A stretch of DNA of 64,000 bases from NCBI RefSeq assembly GCF_947626835.1, contig NZ_CANQTS010000001.1, positions 1 through 64,000 on the forward strand, written 5' to 3'. The notes beneath the pieces are model-generated. The model had not been told where the DNA came from. It ran no database searches and saw only the letters and a list, made by a program, of their open reading frames with translations. Numbering within the stretch: position 1 is the stretch's first letter; every line of letters starts with the position of its first letter. Positions 50,500 to 63,100 of this stretch are shown piece by piece. Source of the stretch: an uncultured Acinetobacter sp. Its GTDB lineage: Bacteria; Pseudomonadota; Gammaproteobacteria; Pseudomonadales; Moraxellaceae. A program made the translations under genes and the position numbers.

Positions 50500-50928
50500 T
50501 TAGCGCGTGCAGTTATAACGGACCACATGCAAGGTGCTTGGACGTGCTTCTAGCGCCTGTCGGGTGGCATAGTCTTGATCACTGTGTAAGTCTTTGGTGT
50601 TACTCAAACCAAAAGTGGTGCGTGTATTGCCAATTTGATGAGCATAGTTATCCTCTTGGTTTTGAGGATTGGCAATTTCTTGAATACTCAGGACTTTAAT
50701 TTGATATTGTTGATTATGACCTAACACTTTTTGGCATGCTGCTTGTAGTTTATTGGCATCTAATTGCTGATTTTGACGCCCTGCTAGGGTATAACTCAAC
50801 GTAGCAGTGTGATCGGTTTGAGATTCAATTTTGTATCCTGTTGAACCATTATAGTTTTGCGGCACGCTTTGACAAGCAGCAAGGGCAAGTAGGCCAGTCA
50901 CTGCTAAAAATTTATAAATATTGTGCAT
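50500..50928 (-). CDS. Small lipoprotein of unknown function
   Basis: A 142-aa protein with a signal peptide and lipobox LAAC (Cys19). The mature part has YKIESQTDHTATLSYTLAGR and a two-Cys pattern (about residue 64 and the C-terminal YNCTR) that could form a disulfide. It converges with the methyltransferase gene. I recognise no family. Confidence 0.75.
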   Translation of the reverse strand: MHNIYKFLAVTGLLALAACQSVPQNYNGSTGYKIESQTDHTATLSYTLAGRQNQQLDANKLQAACQKVLGHNQQYQIKVLSIQEIANPQNQEDNYAHQIGNTRTTFGLSNTKDLHSDQDYATRQALEARPSTLHVVRYNCTR

Positions 50929-50973
50929 ATGTTATTCCATACTTAATCATGATTGGGCTAGTGCATCATAAAG

Positions 50974-51001
50974 AAAAAGCGCCATAAGGTGGCGCTTTTT
51001 T
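50974..51001. terminator. Terminator downstream of kgtP
   Basis: Stem AAAAAGCGCCA / TGGCGCTTTTT (one G-T variant) with a short loop and T-runs on both strands. It lies just after the kgtP stop codon on the minus strand. Confidence 0.85.
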
Positions 51002-51019
51002 GCATTGAATTGACAGGCG

Positions 51020-52339
51020 TTAGTTGTCGGTAATCATGGAGTGCTTTTTGGTGTCTTTCATAAAAATATAAGTCACCAGTGAAATACCAATCATAAAAGT
51101 AATGTAGTAGAAGAAATAATGTTCATATCCGGCATTTTTAAAGCTCAAGGCAATCAGTTCTGCTGTACCGCCAAATAAGGTATTGGCAATGGCATACGGT
51201 AAAGCGACTCCAAGAGCACGAATATGTGCAGGGAATAGTTCAGCTTTAACCACGGCATTAATGGCGGTATAGCCTGAAACAATCAACATACCACTCATAC
51301 ACAACATAAATGCAGTAAATACACTGGAGGTATTGGCAAGCCCATTAAAAATAGGAATGGTAAAGGCTACACCTAGTACCCCAAAGGCAATCATAATCGG
51401 TTTACGACCAATACGGTCGGACAAGGCACCAATGACGGGTTGAATCAGCATAAAAATAAAAATTGCCGCCGTGGTGATCTCAGTCGCGGTGGTTTTTTCA
51501 AAGCCTGAAGTGTTGACCAAATATTTTTGTAAATAGGTGGTAAAGGTATTAAAGGCAAGCGTACCGCCTGCGGTCAATAAAATCACCGTAAATGCCGCTT
51601 TAGGATGCTTGGTAAACAATTCGAGCGCACTTGATTTTGGCCCACCCTCAGCGGCTTGTTTTTGTGCTTGTTTAGAGGATTCACTTTCGACCAAACCACG
51701 ACGAATCCAAAACACCACCACTGCTAATATTGCACCAATAAAAAACGGAATACGCCAGCCCCAGTCACTTAAAGCAGCTTCACTCATGCTACGTTGTAAG
51801 ATAATCAAGGTACATAGCGCCAAAAGCTGACCAGAAATTAAGGTGACATATTGAAAGCTTGAAAAAAATCCACGGTTATTTTTACCTGCCATTTCACTTA
51901 AATATGTGGCACTCGAGCCGTATTCGCCCCCAACACTTAAACCTTGTAATAAACGTGCCAGCAATAAAATGGCAGGAGCAAGCATGCCAGCGCTGTCATA
52001 GGTTGGTGCACAGGCAATCATCAATGAACCTAAACACATTAAAGATACTGACAGGGATAAACCTGCTTTTCGTCCTTTACGGTCGGCATAAATGCCCATG
52101 ATCCAAGCCCCAATTGGACGCATTAAAAAGCCTAAGGCAAACACTGCAGCTGCTTGTAATAATTTAACCGTGTCATCGCCTTCGGGGAAAAAACGTGGTG
52201 CAAAATATAAAGTGAAAGCGGCATACACATACCAGTCGTACCATTCAACTAAATTGCCTGCAGAACCACCAATAATGGATTTAACCCGTGTTTTGCGATC
52301 AATAGTAACAGGTGTTGAATCGGGCGTAGCTTGGCTCAT
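51020..52339 (-). CDS. kgtP: 2-oxoglutarate:H+ symporter KgtP (MHS family)
   Basis: Imports 2-oxoglutarate across the inner membrane with protons. The product is 439 aa with 12 predicted transmembrane helices. It matches E. coli KgtP closely by eye: SAGNLVEWYDWYVYAAFTLYFA, AAAVFALGFLMRPIGAWIMG, RLLQGLSVGGEYGSSATYLSE and FQYVTLISGQLLAL. The MFS motif is YADRKGRK. It has AGGAG before its ATG. Its place near pckG and the TCA block fits organic-acid growth. Other dicarboxylate substrates cannot be excluded. Confidence 0.88.
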   Translation of the reverse strand: MSQATPDSTPVTIDRKTRVKSIIGGSAGNLVEWYDWYVYAAFTLYFAPRFFPEGDDTVKLLQAAAVFALGFLMRPIGAWIMGIYADRKGRKAGLSLSVSLMCLGSLMIACAPTYDSAGMLAPAILLLARLLQGLSVGGEYGSSATYLSEMAGKNNRGFFSSFQYVTLISGQLLALCTLIILQRSMSEAALSDWGWRIPFFIGAILAVVVFWIRRGLVESESSKQAQKQAAEGGPKSSALELFTKHPKAAFTVILLTAGGTLAFNTFTTYLQKYLVNTSGFEKTTATEITTAAIFIFMLIQPVIGALSDRIGRKPIMIAFGVLGVAFTIPIFNGLANTSSVFTAFMLCMSGMLIVSGYTAINAVVKAELFPAHIRALGVALPYAIANTLFGGTAELIALSFKNAGYEHYFFYYITFMIGISLVTYIFMKDTKKHSMITDN

Positions 52340-52599
52340 AGATTCTCCTCAACGCTTAAAATGAAGGGTCTGTCCCTGATACGACCCGTCTTGAAATTAT
52401 TATGTTGTCATAGAATTATTGTGCTGATGATAAAAACAGGGCATCAGTTAAAAATCAGCTTAAACCTTAAATTGAAATCAATAAAATGATTAAAATTGAG
52501 TAAAAGCCTAAGTTTTATTGTCTTTATTCATCAGGTGGTATCGTTTTAGCGCAGCTGAGGATCGATCTTAAATTTTTTGGCTTATTTTAGTGCAGCCAT
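52340..52599. other. kgtP-pckG spacer
   Basis: About 260 nt (305 nt including the pckG terminator). It holds the kgtP promoter region on the minus strand. I see no gene and no convincing -10/-35 pair or operator. Confidence 0.5.
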
Positions 52600-52628
52600 A
52601 AAAAAAGGCCGCTTACGCGACCTTTTTT
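52600..52628 (-). terminator. pckG terminator
   Basis: Stem AAAGGCCGC / GCGACCTTT (one mismatch) with loop TTAC. On the minus strand it is followed by a T-run. Confidence 0.82.
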
Positions 52629-52644
52629 GCAATTCAATATGCGA

Positions 52645-54474
52645 TTAAGCAGATTTAACCGCAGCAATCAATTCTGCTTGACGCGCTTTTAACGCTTCAG
52701 GCATACGATCACCTAATTTTTCAAACAATTCAGTGTGGCTTTCAAGTTCTTTGATCCATTGATCTTTGTCTTGAGACGTCACAAGATCAAACTGTTCTTT
52801 AGTGAAGTCAGAACCCGTCCAGTTTAACTGTTCGTAGGTTGGAACTAAACCAATTGGGGTTTCAACAGCAGTTGCACGACCTTCACAACGGTCAATGATC
52901 CACTCAAGAACACGCATGTTTTGACCGAAACCAGGCCATACGAAGTTGCCTTCAGCATCGCGACGGAACCAGTTTACATTGTAGATACCAGGAAGTTTGT
53001 TGCCAGCCGCTTCAGCTTTAGCAGCAACTTTCTCGCCCATTTCTAACCAATGTGTGAAGTAATCTGCCATGTTGTAACCCGCAAATGGAAGCATTGCGAA
53101 TGGGTCACGACGTACCACACCTTGTTGACCAACAGCAGCAGCAGTGGTTTCAGAACCCATGGTTGCAGCTTTATAAACACCGTCAACCCAGTCAAACGCT
53201 TCTGAGATTAAAGGCACTGTGTCTGCACGGCGACCACCGAAGATGAACGCAGAAATTGGAACACCTGCTGGATTTTCCCAGTCAGCATCAATTGAAGGGC
53301 ATTGACCCGCAGCAACTGTGAAGCGTGCATTTGGATGTGCTGCTTTTTCTTCACCAGTATGTGGTTGACCTTTCCAGTTGGTCAGATTCGCAGGCGCTTC
53401 TTTGGTCAGACCTTCCCACCATACTTCGCCGTTGTCTGTTACAGCAACGTTGGTATAGATTACGTCTTTATGAAGCGTTGCCATACAGTTCGGATTGGTC
53501 TTGGTATTTGTACCAGGCGCTACACCGAAGAAACCAGCTTCAGGGTTGATAGCATATAAGCGACCATCTTCACCTGGTTTGATCCAAGCAATATCATCAC
53601 CTACAGTTTCAATTTTCCAACCTTCGTAGCCTGCTGGTGGAATCAACATAGCGAAGTTTGTTTTACCACATGCAGATGGGAATGCCGCTGCGATGTAGTG
53701 TTTTTCGCCTTGTGGGTTTGTTACGCCAAGGATCAGCATGTGTTCAGCTAACCAACCTTGCTCACGACCCATGTAAGATGCAATACGTAATGCTAGGCAT
53801 TTTTTACCCAACAATGCGTTACCGCCGTAACCTGAACCGTAAGACCAGATTTCACGCGTTTCTGGGTAATGCACGATCCATTTTTCTGGGTTACAAGGCC
53901 AAGCAACGTCTTTTTGACCTTCTTCCAAAGGTGCACCAACAGTGTGTACACATGGAACGTAATCGCCATCTGTACCAAGAACGTCGTAAACCGCTTTACC
54001 CATACGTGCCATTTTAGACATGCTTACAGCCACGTAAGGAGAGTCAGTTAACTCGATACCAATATGCGCAATATGAGAACCTAAAGGACCCATAGAGAAA
54101 GGTACAACGTACAAAGTACGACCTTTCATTGAACCGTCAAATAAACCGTTAAGACGCGCACGCATTTCAGCTGGAGCTTCCCAGTTGTTAGTTGCGCCGG
54201 CATCTTCTTTGTTTTCTGAACAGATGTAAGTACGACCTTCAACACGAGCAACGTCAGAAGGGTCAGAGTTTGCAAGGTAAGAACCAGGGTGTGTTTCTTG
54301 GTTAAGTGCTTGCATGGTGCCGTTAGCGATCATCAAGTCGATATAACGTTGATACTCTTCTGGGCTACCGTCACACCATTCGATTTTTGCAGGTTTGGTT
54401 AATTGTGCAATTTCTTCTACCCATGCAATAAGCTTAGGGTGACGAACGAATGCTGGTGCGTTCACTTGGGTCAT
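52645..54474 (-). CDS. pckG: Phosphoenolpyruvate carboxykinase (GTP)
   Basis: Converts oxaloacetate to PEP with GTP, the entry to gluconeogenesis from TCA intermediates. The product is 609 aa from ATG 54474 ([13 protein letters not shown]); the frame runs 12 codons further upstream without support. The P-loop [16 protein letters not shown] carries the reactive Cys of GTP-type enzymes. The NCMATLH and [11 protein letters not shown] segments and the C-terminal W-F-R-R-D region ([19 protein letters not shown]) with the GTP site are present. Codon bias is high. Confidence 0.97.
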   Translation of the reverse strand: MTQVNAPAFVRHPKLIAWVEEIAQLTKPAKIEWCDGSPEEYQRYIDLMIANGTMQALNQETHPGSYLANSDPSDVARVEGRTYICSENKEDAGATNNWEAPAEMRARLNGLFDGSMKGRTLYVVPFSMGPLGSHIAHIGIELTDSPYVAVSMSKMARMGKAVYDVLGTDGDYVPCVHTVGAPLEEGQKDVAWPCNPEKWIVHYPETREIWSYGSGYGGNALLGKKCLALRIASYMGREQGWLAEHMLILGVTNPQGEKHYIAAAFPSACGKTNFAMLIPPAGYEGWKIETVGDDIAWIKPGEDGRLYAINPEAGFFGVAPGTNTKTNPNCMATLHKDVIYTNVAVTDNGEVWWEGLTKEAPANLTNWKGQPHTGEEKAAHPNARFTVAAGQCPSIDADWENPAGVPISAFIFGGRRADTVPLISEAFDWVDGVYKAATMGSETTAAAVGQQGVVRRDPFAMLPFAGYNMADYFTHWLEMGEKVAAKAEAAGNKLPGIYNVNWFRRDAEGNFVWPGFGQNMRVLEWIIDRCEGRATAVETPIGLVPTYEQLNWTGSDFTKEQFDLVTSQDKDQWIKELESHTELFEKLGDRMPEALKARQAELIAAVKSA

Positions 54475-54874
54475 GGTGAGGCCTATCTCAAATATGTACA
54501 AAGTGTACAAAAAGTACAGTTCGAATCTGTGTTAGCACACAAATTGAACTCAATATGAAAAAAAGTGGCGCTATTAAAGCACAAAACGGCGAAAAAAATA
54601 AGACTAAAGCATAGACCTGAAATATTTTGCATATCAAAGATTTTCTGAGTAATTACTTTAAAAAACAATTGCTTACAATTTCAATCTCGATAATGAACAT
54701 GAATTTTACTTTTTTATGCTTAGTATTTATTTAGATTATTTAATTTAAAAACAATAACTTACAATCATTTATTTAATCAATTTCATGATTGATTAAATAA
54801 ATGATGCTGATTTGAATTTTACATAAAGGCGCTTTTTTTTAAGCTCTAATTGCTTAAAAGTGAAGCAAAAATGT
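54475..54874. other. pckG-lipid kinase divergent regulatory region
   Basis: About 400 nt, extremely A+T-rich, no gene seen. It contains a 16-nt direct repeat (AACAATTGCTTACAAT at 54664-54679 and AACAATAACTTACAAT at 54750-54765) and directly after it an 18-bp perfect inverted repeat (54764-54805). Both promoters must lie here. Confidence 0.6.
54764..54805. repeat. 18-bp perfect inverted repeat
   Basis: Arms ATCATTTATTTAATCAAT and ATTGATTAAATAAATGAT with a 6-nt spacer TTCATG. There is no T-run or G+C, so it is unlikely to be a terminator. It is better read as a protein-binding operator or a DNA-structure element. Confidence 0.85.
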
Positions 54875-55822
54875 ATGGAAAAACCAATGCCAGAGCCTAG
54901 CGTACCACTTTCGATTATCTATAATCCTAAGTCAGGCTTTCATGCCAACCACCAAGATGCAATCTATGAAGAAGTGATAAGTTTATGGTCAAAAGCCGGT
55001 TTTAATATTCAAAGTTTTGCTATGGATCATGAGGTGGATTTTAAACAGCTTATGGCACAAGTGTTAAGCCGCCATGAAAGCATGCCACATGGCGTAGTGG
55101 TTGCAGCAGGGGGCGATGGCACTTTAAATGCCGTGGCGTCTTGTCTGCTTCATACCTCAATTCCGATGGGTATTTTGCCTTTAGGTACCTTTAATTATAT
55201 TGCGCGTGTATTAAATATTCCTTTGGATTTAATGGCAGCAGCTCAAGTGATTGCCCAAGGTCAGATCAGTCAAGTACATGTGGCACGCGTGAATCACCAT
55301 ATCTATTTAAATAATGCAAGTTTAGGTCTATATCCGTTATTTATTCAACAACGTGAACGCTATAACCGCGTGTTAGGACGCTTTACCATTCACGCTTATA
55401 CATCAGGCTTAGATGTATTGCTACGCCATCACAAAGAACTAAAACTTGAGGTTGAAGTGGATGGGCTACGTTATCCTGTTAAAACACCACTGGTATTTTT
55501 TGGCAATAATCAATTACAACTCAAAGAACTCAAATTAAAAATTGCTCAAGACGCGGCTAAAGGCAAAGTGGCAGGCGTGGTGGTGGCCAAAACTGATAAG
55601 CTCACTTTGTTTAAAATGCTGTGGCAATTGATGCGTGGTCAATTGGAACAAACCCCAGATGTATATAGTTTTGCGGCCGATGAAGTCAAAATTCATAGTC
55701 GGGCAAAAACATTAAGCCTTGCCATTGATGGGGAGTTAGTACAGGTTAAACCGCCTTTAACGATTAGTGTTGAGCGATCTGCTTTAAATGTGGTGGTGCC
55801 GTATGCTAGTACATCTGTCTGA
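54875..55822 (+). CDS. Diacylglycerol/lipid kinase family protein
   Basis: A 315-aa member of the DAGK catalytic (LCB5/YegS/BmrU) family. The nucleotide-binding signature is VVAAGGDGTLNAVA, followed by PMGILPLGTFNYIARVL and, later, the DGE segment (LAIDGELVQVKPPL). It phosphorylates a lipid hydroxyl; the substrate is unknown. ATG 54875 is preferred over GTG 54860; ribosome site weak. The next gene starts within its last 20 nt. Confidence 0.85.
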   Translation: MEKPMPEPSVPLSIIYNPKSGFHANHQDAIYEEVISLWSKAGFNIQSFAMDHEVDFKQLMAQVLSRHESMPHGVVVAAGGDGTLNAVASCLLHTSIPMGILPLGTFNYIARVLNIPLDLMAAAQVIAQGQISQVHVARVNHHIYLNNASLGLYPLFIQQRERYNRVLGRFTIHAYTSGLDVLLRHHKELKLEVEVDGLRYPVKTPLVFFGNNQLQLKELKLKIAQDAAKGKVAGVVVAKTDKLTLFKMLWQLMRGQLEQTPDVYSFAADEVKIHSRAKTLSLAIDGELVQVKPPLTISVERSALNVVVPYASTSV

Positions 55823-56552
55823 TTTACATTTTGGTACCGAACAACTCGCTTGTATGCAGGCGATTGGGCAATTTTGTGCCGAACATGATATCCAAGCAGT
55901 AGTGGTGAGTGGTGATTTAACTCAACGCGCACGTTTAAGAGAGTTTTATGCCTGTAAACAATTTTTAGACAGTTTAAATCTGCCTTATTTAGTCGTGCCG
56001 GGTAACCATGATATTCCTTTGTATGCACTGTGGCGGCGTGTATTTACTCCGTTTTATGGTTATCAATTATTTTTTGGCAGTTTAGAGCGTGATTTAGAAA
56101 CCGAAGATTTTTATATTTTGGGGGTGAATAGTATTCGTCGGCGTTATCACACCAAAGGTCATATTTCACTTGAGCAAATTGAACGTATTGACCAAAAATT
56201 ACAAGCCGCACCAAGCAACAAATATAAGATACTGTTGGCGCATCAGCCATTTTATATTCCTGCGCATCAGTATGGTCAAAAAGACTGTCCTATGTTGGCA
56301 AAAATTGCCTTACAACGCTGGAGTCAAAATGGGTTAAATGCCATTTTGCATGGTCATTTGCATCAAAGCGCTGTAGACGACTTAAACCAAGTCTATGACC
56401 TTAAAGTTAAACAGCCCATTTTGGCGGTACAAGCCGGTACAGCGATTTCTCATCGTTTACATGCAGGACGTCCTAATAGTTTTAATACCATTCATTTAGA
56501 TGGCCAAGTAAAGCATTATTATTTTGATACAGTGCTGCAATGTTTTAGGTAA
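55803..56552 (+). CDS. Calcineurin-like metallophosphoesterase
   Basis: A 249-aa cytosolic phosphoesterase with all family motifs: HLSDLHFG, VVSGDLTQRARLREF, VVPGNHD, LLAHQP and ILHGHLHQ. These hold the di-metal ligands. It resembles cyclic-nucleotide or lipid-UDP phosphodiesterases, but the substrate is not readable from sequence. ATG 55803 overlaps the lipid kinase gene by 20 nt, so the two are translated together; lipid-head-group chemistry is a plausible common theme (inference). Confidence 0.85.
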   Translation: MLVHLSDLHFGTEQLACMQAIGQFCAEHDIQAVVVSGDLTQRARLREFYACKQFLDSLNLPYLVVPGNHDIPLYALWRRVFTPFYGYQLFFGSLERDLETEDFYILGVNSIRRRYHTKGHISLEQIERIDQKLQAAPSNKYKILLAHQPFYIPAHQYGQKDCPMLAKIALQRWSQNGLNAILHGHLHQSAVDDLNQVYDLKVKQPILAVQAGTAISHRLHAGRPNSFNTIHLDGQVKHYYFDTVLQCFR

Positions 56553-56637
56553 GGGCCGCCAAATCGTGCAAATATCAATCATTTAGACTTAAAGATTAAA
56601 AAATAAGCAAAAAAATGCATTTTTTTTAAATTTTGCC

Positions 56638-56665
56638 CTTGAAGCGTTTTTTTCCATCCCCACAA
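56638..56665 (+). promoter_or_regulatory. Sigma-32-type promoter of groESL
   Basis: CTTGAAG (56638-56644) and CCCCACAA (56658-56665) with 14 nt between CTTGAA and CCCC, close to the heat-shock consensus CTTGAA-N14-CCCCAT. It lies about 95 nt before the groES start. No CIRCE element is seen. Confidence 0.8.
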
Positions 56666-56757
56666 CTGAGTCATAGATTTTACTGACGTTGACTGAAGGA
56701 ACATAAAAGTCGAAGTTGGCGTCCTTTTACTTTAAGACTTATTTGATGGAGTTTTCT

Positions 56758-57048
56758 ATGAGCAACATTCGTCCATTACATGACCGCGTAGTAATCCGTC
56801 GTGTTGAAGAAGAAACAAAAACAGCTGGTGGTATTTTACTTCCAGGTTCTGCAGCAGAAAAGCCGGCGCAAGGCGAAATCATTGCTGTAGGTAATGGTCA
56901 AATCACAGACAATGGCGTACGCGCTTTAGATGTAAAAGTTGGTGATAAAGTATTGTTTGGTACATATGCAGGTACAACTGTAAAAGTTGACGGCGAAGAG
57001 CTTCTAATCATGAAAGAATCTGACATTCTTGCAGTACTTGAAGCGTAA
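56758..57048 (+). CDS. groES: Co-chaperonin GroES
   Basis: The seven-subunit lid of the GroEL folding chamber. The product is 96 aa from ATG 56758 with GGAG upstream. Signatures: [19 protein letters not shown], the mobile loop [18 protein letters not shown] and the C-terminal [12 protein letters not shown]. An in-frame upstream extension to 56716 is not supported. First gene of groESL. Confidence 0.98.
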   Translation: MSNIRPLHDRVVIRRVEEETKTAGGILLPGSAAEKPAQGEIIAVGNGQITDNGVRALDVKVGDKVLFGTYAGTTVKVDGEELLIMKESDILAVLEA

Positions 57049-57096
57049 TTTGTCTTTTTAATTCATCTTAATAATTTTTAAAATATTTGGAGTTAA

Positions 57097-58734
<1,638 letters not shown>

Positions 58735-58747
58735 TCATCGCTCATTC

Positions 58748-58783
58748 AAAAAAAATCCCCGCTTTGTGCGGGGATTTTTTTTA
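58748..58783. terminator. Bidirectional groESL terminator
   Basis: Stem AATCCCCGC / GCGGGGATT with loop TTTGT, eight A to the left and eight T to the right, serving groEL and the converging glpQ-like gene. Confidence 0.93.
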
Positions 58784-58787
58784 AGGG

Positions 58788-59927
58788 TTATTTTGCTTGT
58801 TGTGCTAAAAATAAATCTGCTGCTTTACGACCAAGCGCAGGATCGTCGGTAAATACACCATCCACACCAGCTTTAAAGAACAGTTCAAATTCTTTTAAAG
58901 CACCCGCTTCACAATATTCAGCAGGATCGTTACTGCAATCTAAATAGTCAGGTAAGAAACTATTTTCTGAGCGTAGTGTGTATGGATGCACTTTAAGCCC
59001 ATATTGATGCGCGTCTTGTACAAAAGAGGTCGGGGTGGCAGGTTGTGTATTGGGTAAAATGTAAGTTTTGCTTGGGCCAACACCATCGGCATAACTTGCT
59101 ACAAATTTTAAACCTTCAGGAGTGGCTAAATCGCCATAGGTATTGGGAATGTTATTTAACACGTAATCGGCAGGTTGGGTGTTTTTATCACTATAGAGTT
59201 GTACGATTTTGGCATGTTTTAAGCTTTTTAAACGCTCAAGCTGTGCATCTAAATATTGTAAATTACTCACTTCAAAAGACTGTAAATATACAGGCGCAAT
59301 GTCACGGGTATATTCATATTTGGCTAAGGTTTTGAGCAAAGTATCTTCCATGCTTAAATCTAAACTTGCAAAATAACTTGGATGTTTGGTTTCAATATAC
59401 AAGCCAATGATTTTGCCAGTTTTACGGTAGTGTGCATCGGCAAGTTCAATAATTTCTTCTAAAGTTGGAATATCATAGACATCATTATATTGGGTATTGT
59501 TAGGGCGTAAATCAGGAATACGCTCACGTGCTTTGAGTTGTTTGAGTTCATTTAAATTAAAGTCTTCGGTAAACCAACCGCTATAGCTCACCCCATCAAT
59601 GACTTTGGTCTGCTCACGATCAGCAAATTGAGTCAATGTACTGATATTAGAAGTTTCTTTGATTTCACTTTCATGGCGTGCCACCAAATAACCATCTTTG
59701 GTCGGGACTAAATCCGGTTCAATAAAATCAGCACCATCATCAATGGCTTTTTGATACGCCGCTAAGGTATGTTCAGGGCGTGTACCACTGGCACCACGAT
59801 GCCCGACAATCAATAATTGAGGCGCTTGATACTGCGGTGCTGCACTTGTATTCACTGAAGTGTTGTCGTCATCGTTACAGCCTGCAAGTAAGGCCAAAGA
59901 TAAACATAGGGTGGTTCTTTTTAGCAT
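58788..59927 (-). CDS. glpQ: Glycerophosphodiester phosphodiesterase, lipoprotein form
   Basis: Hydrolyses glycerophosphodiesters to glycerol-3-phosphate and an alcohol. The product is 379 aa from ATG 59927. The lipobox LLAGC (Cys17) followed by NDDDN predicts a lipoprotein. The catalytic motif is GHRGASGTRPEHT with a downstream DLVPTKDGYLVARHE, both hallmarks of the GDPD TIM barrel. It is larger than cytosolic UgpQ, as in periplasmic GlpQ. Acidic residues after the Cys could affect sorting (inference from E. coli rules). Confidence 0.9.
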   Translation of the reverse strand: MLKRTTLCLSLALLAGCNDDDNTSVNTSAAPQYQAPQLLIVGHRGASGTRPEHTLAAYQKAIDDGADFIEPDLVPTKDGYLVARHESEIKETSNISTLTQFADREQTKVIDGVSYSGWFTEDFNLNELKQLKARERIPDLRPNNTQYNDVYDIPTLEEIIELADAHYRKTGKIIGLYIETKHPSYFASLDLSMEDTLLKTLAKYEYTRDIAPVYLQSFEVSNLQYLDAQLERLKSLKHAKIVQLYSDKNTQPADYVLNNIPNTYGDLATPEGLKFVASYADGVGPSKTYILPNTQPATPTSFVQDAHQYGLKVHPYTLRSENSFLPDYLDCSNDPAEYCEAGALKEFELFFKAGVDGVFTDDPALGRKAADLFLAQQAK

Positions 59928-60121
59928 GACTAGCTCATTGTTATTAAAACTTGATGATGAAAGCTTTAGTTTTAACTGTGATGACAAAACACACATCTTC
60001 ATAATTTCTTCATATTTGTATCAAGCATGCGATTTTGCTTGTATTTTATGCATGCCTCACACAATATTTATTCTCATTTACAGCTTCTTTTGTGCCTCAA
60101 TGTGCACCATGTAGACACTTC

Positions 60122-63100
60122 ATGCTATCTAGATTTTTTATTGAACGACCCATTTTTGCAGGAGTACTGGCCATCATTGTGATGGCATTTGGTCTTTTTG
60201 CAATGATGAACCTACCCATCGAGCGTTATCCTGATATTGCGCCGCCACGGATTACCGTGGCCACCACCTATAGTGGTGCTTCGGCAGAAACGGTGGAAGA
60301 AAGCGTTACCCAAGTTTTAGAGCAGCAAATTAAAGGCCTAGATAATTTGCTGTATTTTAGTTCAAGCAGTGATTCATCAGGACGTGCCCGAATTAGTATT
60401 AGTTTTAATAATGGCACCGACCCTGATACTGCCCAAGTGCAAGTACAAAATGCCATTAATGGCGCACTCAACCGTTTGCCTGAAGACGTGAAACGCCAAG
60501 GCGTGAATGTATTTAAATCTTTAGGCGATACCCATATGGTGATTGGCTTATATGATGAAACAGGCAAAAGTAGCACCATTGCCTTATCGGATTATATGCT
60601 CACCCATTTAGAGCAAGAATTGGCGCGTGTTGAGGGCGTCGGTGAGGTGGATGTTTTTGGCTCACAATATGCCATGCGCATTTGGCTGAATCCACAAAAG
60701 CTGAAGCAATATAAACTCATGCCAAGTGATGTACGTGCTGCGGTTGAAGCACAAAATACCCAAGTGGCGGCCGGTGCAATTGGTGAGTTGCCTACAGCCA
60801 CTGAACAGTATTTAAATGCCAAAGTCACCTCAGGCAGTCGTTTACGTACCACACAAGAATTTGAAAATATTATTTTAAAATCCAGTAATAGTGGAGACTT
60901 TGTTTATTTAAAAGATGTAGCACGTGTTGAGCTTGGGGCAGAAAATTACCAATCCTACAACACTATTAATGGTTATCCATCTTCAGGCATGGGGATTTCT
61001 TTATCATCTGGTGCCAACGCCATTGCCACAGCAGAATTGATTGATCAACAAATTGAGCGCTTAAGAAAACAATTGCCTGAAGGCTATAACATTGTTTATC
61101 CACGGGATAACACGCCATTTGTCAAAGAATCCATGAAAGAGGTGGTGAAAACCTTAATCGAGGCGATCATGTTGGTGGTGATCGTGATGTTCTTGTTCTT
61201 ACAAAATTGGCGCGCCACTTTGGTGCCGACCATTACCGTACCAGTGGTGATTTTAGGCACGCTTGCGATTTTATATGTGCTGGGCATGAGCATCAACACC
61301 TTAACCTTATTTGCCCTAGTGTTGGCGATTGGTTTGTTGGTGGATGACGCCATTGTGGTGGTTGAAAACGTTGAACGTTTAATGCATGAACAAGGCATGT
61401 CAGCCAAACAAGCTGCAATTGAATCTATGCAAGAAATCAGTGGGGCTTTGGTGGGCATTACGTTGGTACTCACCGCGGTGTTTATCCCAATGGCATTCTT
61501 TGGTGGATCAACCGGTGTCATCTACCGTCAGTTCTCGATCACTTTAGTGGCGGCCATGAGCTTGTCTTTGTTGGTGGCACTGATTTTAACGCCTGCGTTA
61601 TGTGCCTTAATTTTAAAACCTAACGTCAGACAAGCCAAATGGGCCATGTGGTTTAATACCCAGCTTGAGCGTATTAAACAGCAGTATTTAAAACTGACTC
61701 ACCTCACTATTCAACATAAGCTGATTACCTTAGTGATATTTTGCGGCTTGATTGCCGTATTTGCTTTGTTTTATCGTGGTTTGGCAACGAGTTTTATTCC
61801 TAGCGAAGATCAAGGCATTTTAAGTGTGCAGCTGAAATTACAAGAAGGTGCACCGTTGTCTAAAACCCGTGAAGTGGGTGAGGAAATTCGTGAATATTTC
61901 TTAACGCAAGAAAAAGACAATGTAAATTTAGTCATGCTGCGTTATGGACGCAATTTTTCAGGCTCGGGGCAGCACCTAGCCCAAGGTTTTATTGCCTTAA
62001 AACATTGGGATGCGCGCCAAGGTCAAGCCAATAGCGCACAAGCGATTCGTGAGCGAGCACTTGCTCATTTTAGACAGCATCCAAATGCGCAAATTAGTAT
62101 GATGCTACCACCATCGGTCAATGGTTTAGGTCAAACCGATGGTTTAAGTTTTTGGCTGCGCGATGTAGAAGGGCAAGGTCGCCATGCTTTAGAGGCGCAA
62201 TTTGATCAACTGCAACACACCGCCCAAAACTACGACAGTTTTGAAAATTTAGGTAAAAAATCCAATCCTGAAAAAGCTGAACTCAAAGTAACCATTGACC
62301 AAAAGCAAGCCATGGCGGCAGGTTTGACGCAAAATGCCATCAATTCGACTTTGTCGGCCGCATGGGGTGGTAACTATATTAATGACTTTATTGATCGTGG
62401 TCGGATTAAACGCGTGATTATGCAAGGCGATGCCGAATTTCGTGCCACACCTGAAGATTTAGCCGAATGGTCGGTTAGAAACAGTAGTAATGAAATGGTG
62501 CCTTTTAACCAATTTTCAACACTAGCTTGGACGGGTGGTCCTGAGGTGGTCAATCGTTATATGGGCTATAGCGCCTTGGAAATGGAAGCCGATACTGCAA
62601 AAAACAGTACCACGGGTCAAGCTATGCAAGATATTCAAAACTTGATTGATCAAGCAACGGGCGTGGACTTGTCATGGAGCGGTTTAGCCTTTGAAGAACA
62701 ACGCTCAAGCAATCAAGCTTTATGGCTGTATTTAATCTCGATTGGCTTTATTTTCTTATGTTTAGCTGCGTTATATGAAAGTTGGTCTATTCCTGCTGCT
62801 GTAATGACAGCCATTCCATTAGGCATTGGTGGCAATATTATATTTAGCTATTTTGCCGGCTTTCCCAATGATATTTACTTCCAAATTGCCCTACTCACCA
62901 CTATTGGTTTGTCATGTAAAAATGCGATTTTAATTGCTGAATTTGCAGCTTTGGCACAAAGTCGTGGTGTTGCGGTGATTGAAGCCGCCATAGAAGGGGC
63001 AAGTTTGCGCTTACGTCCAATCTTAATGACTTCGTTGGCGTTTGGTGCCGGCATTGTGCCGTTAGTGTTGGCAAGTGGTGCAGGAGCCGCGAGCCGCCAA

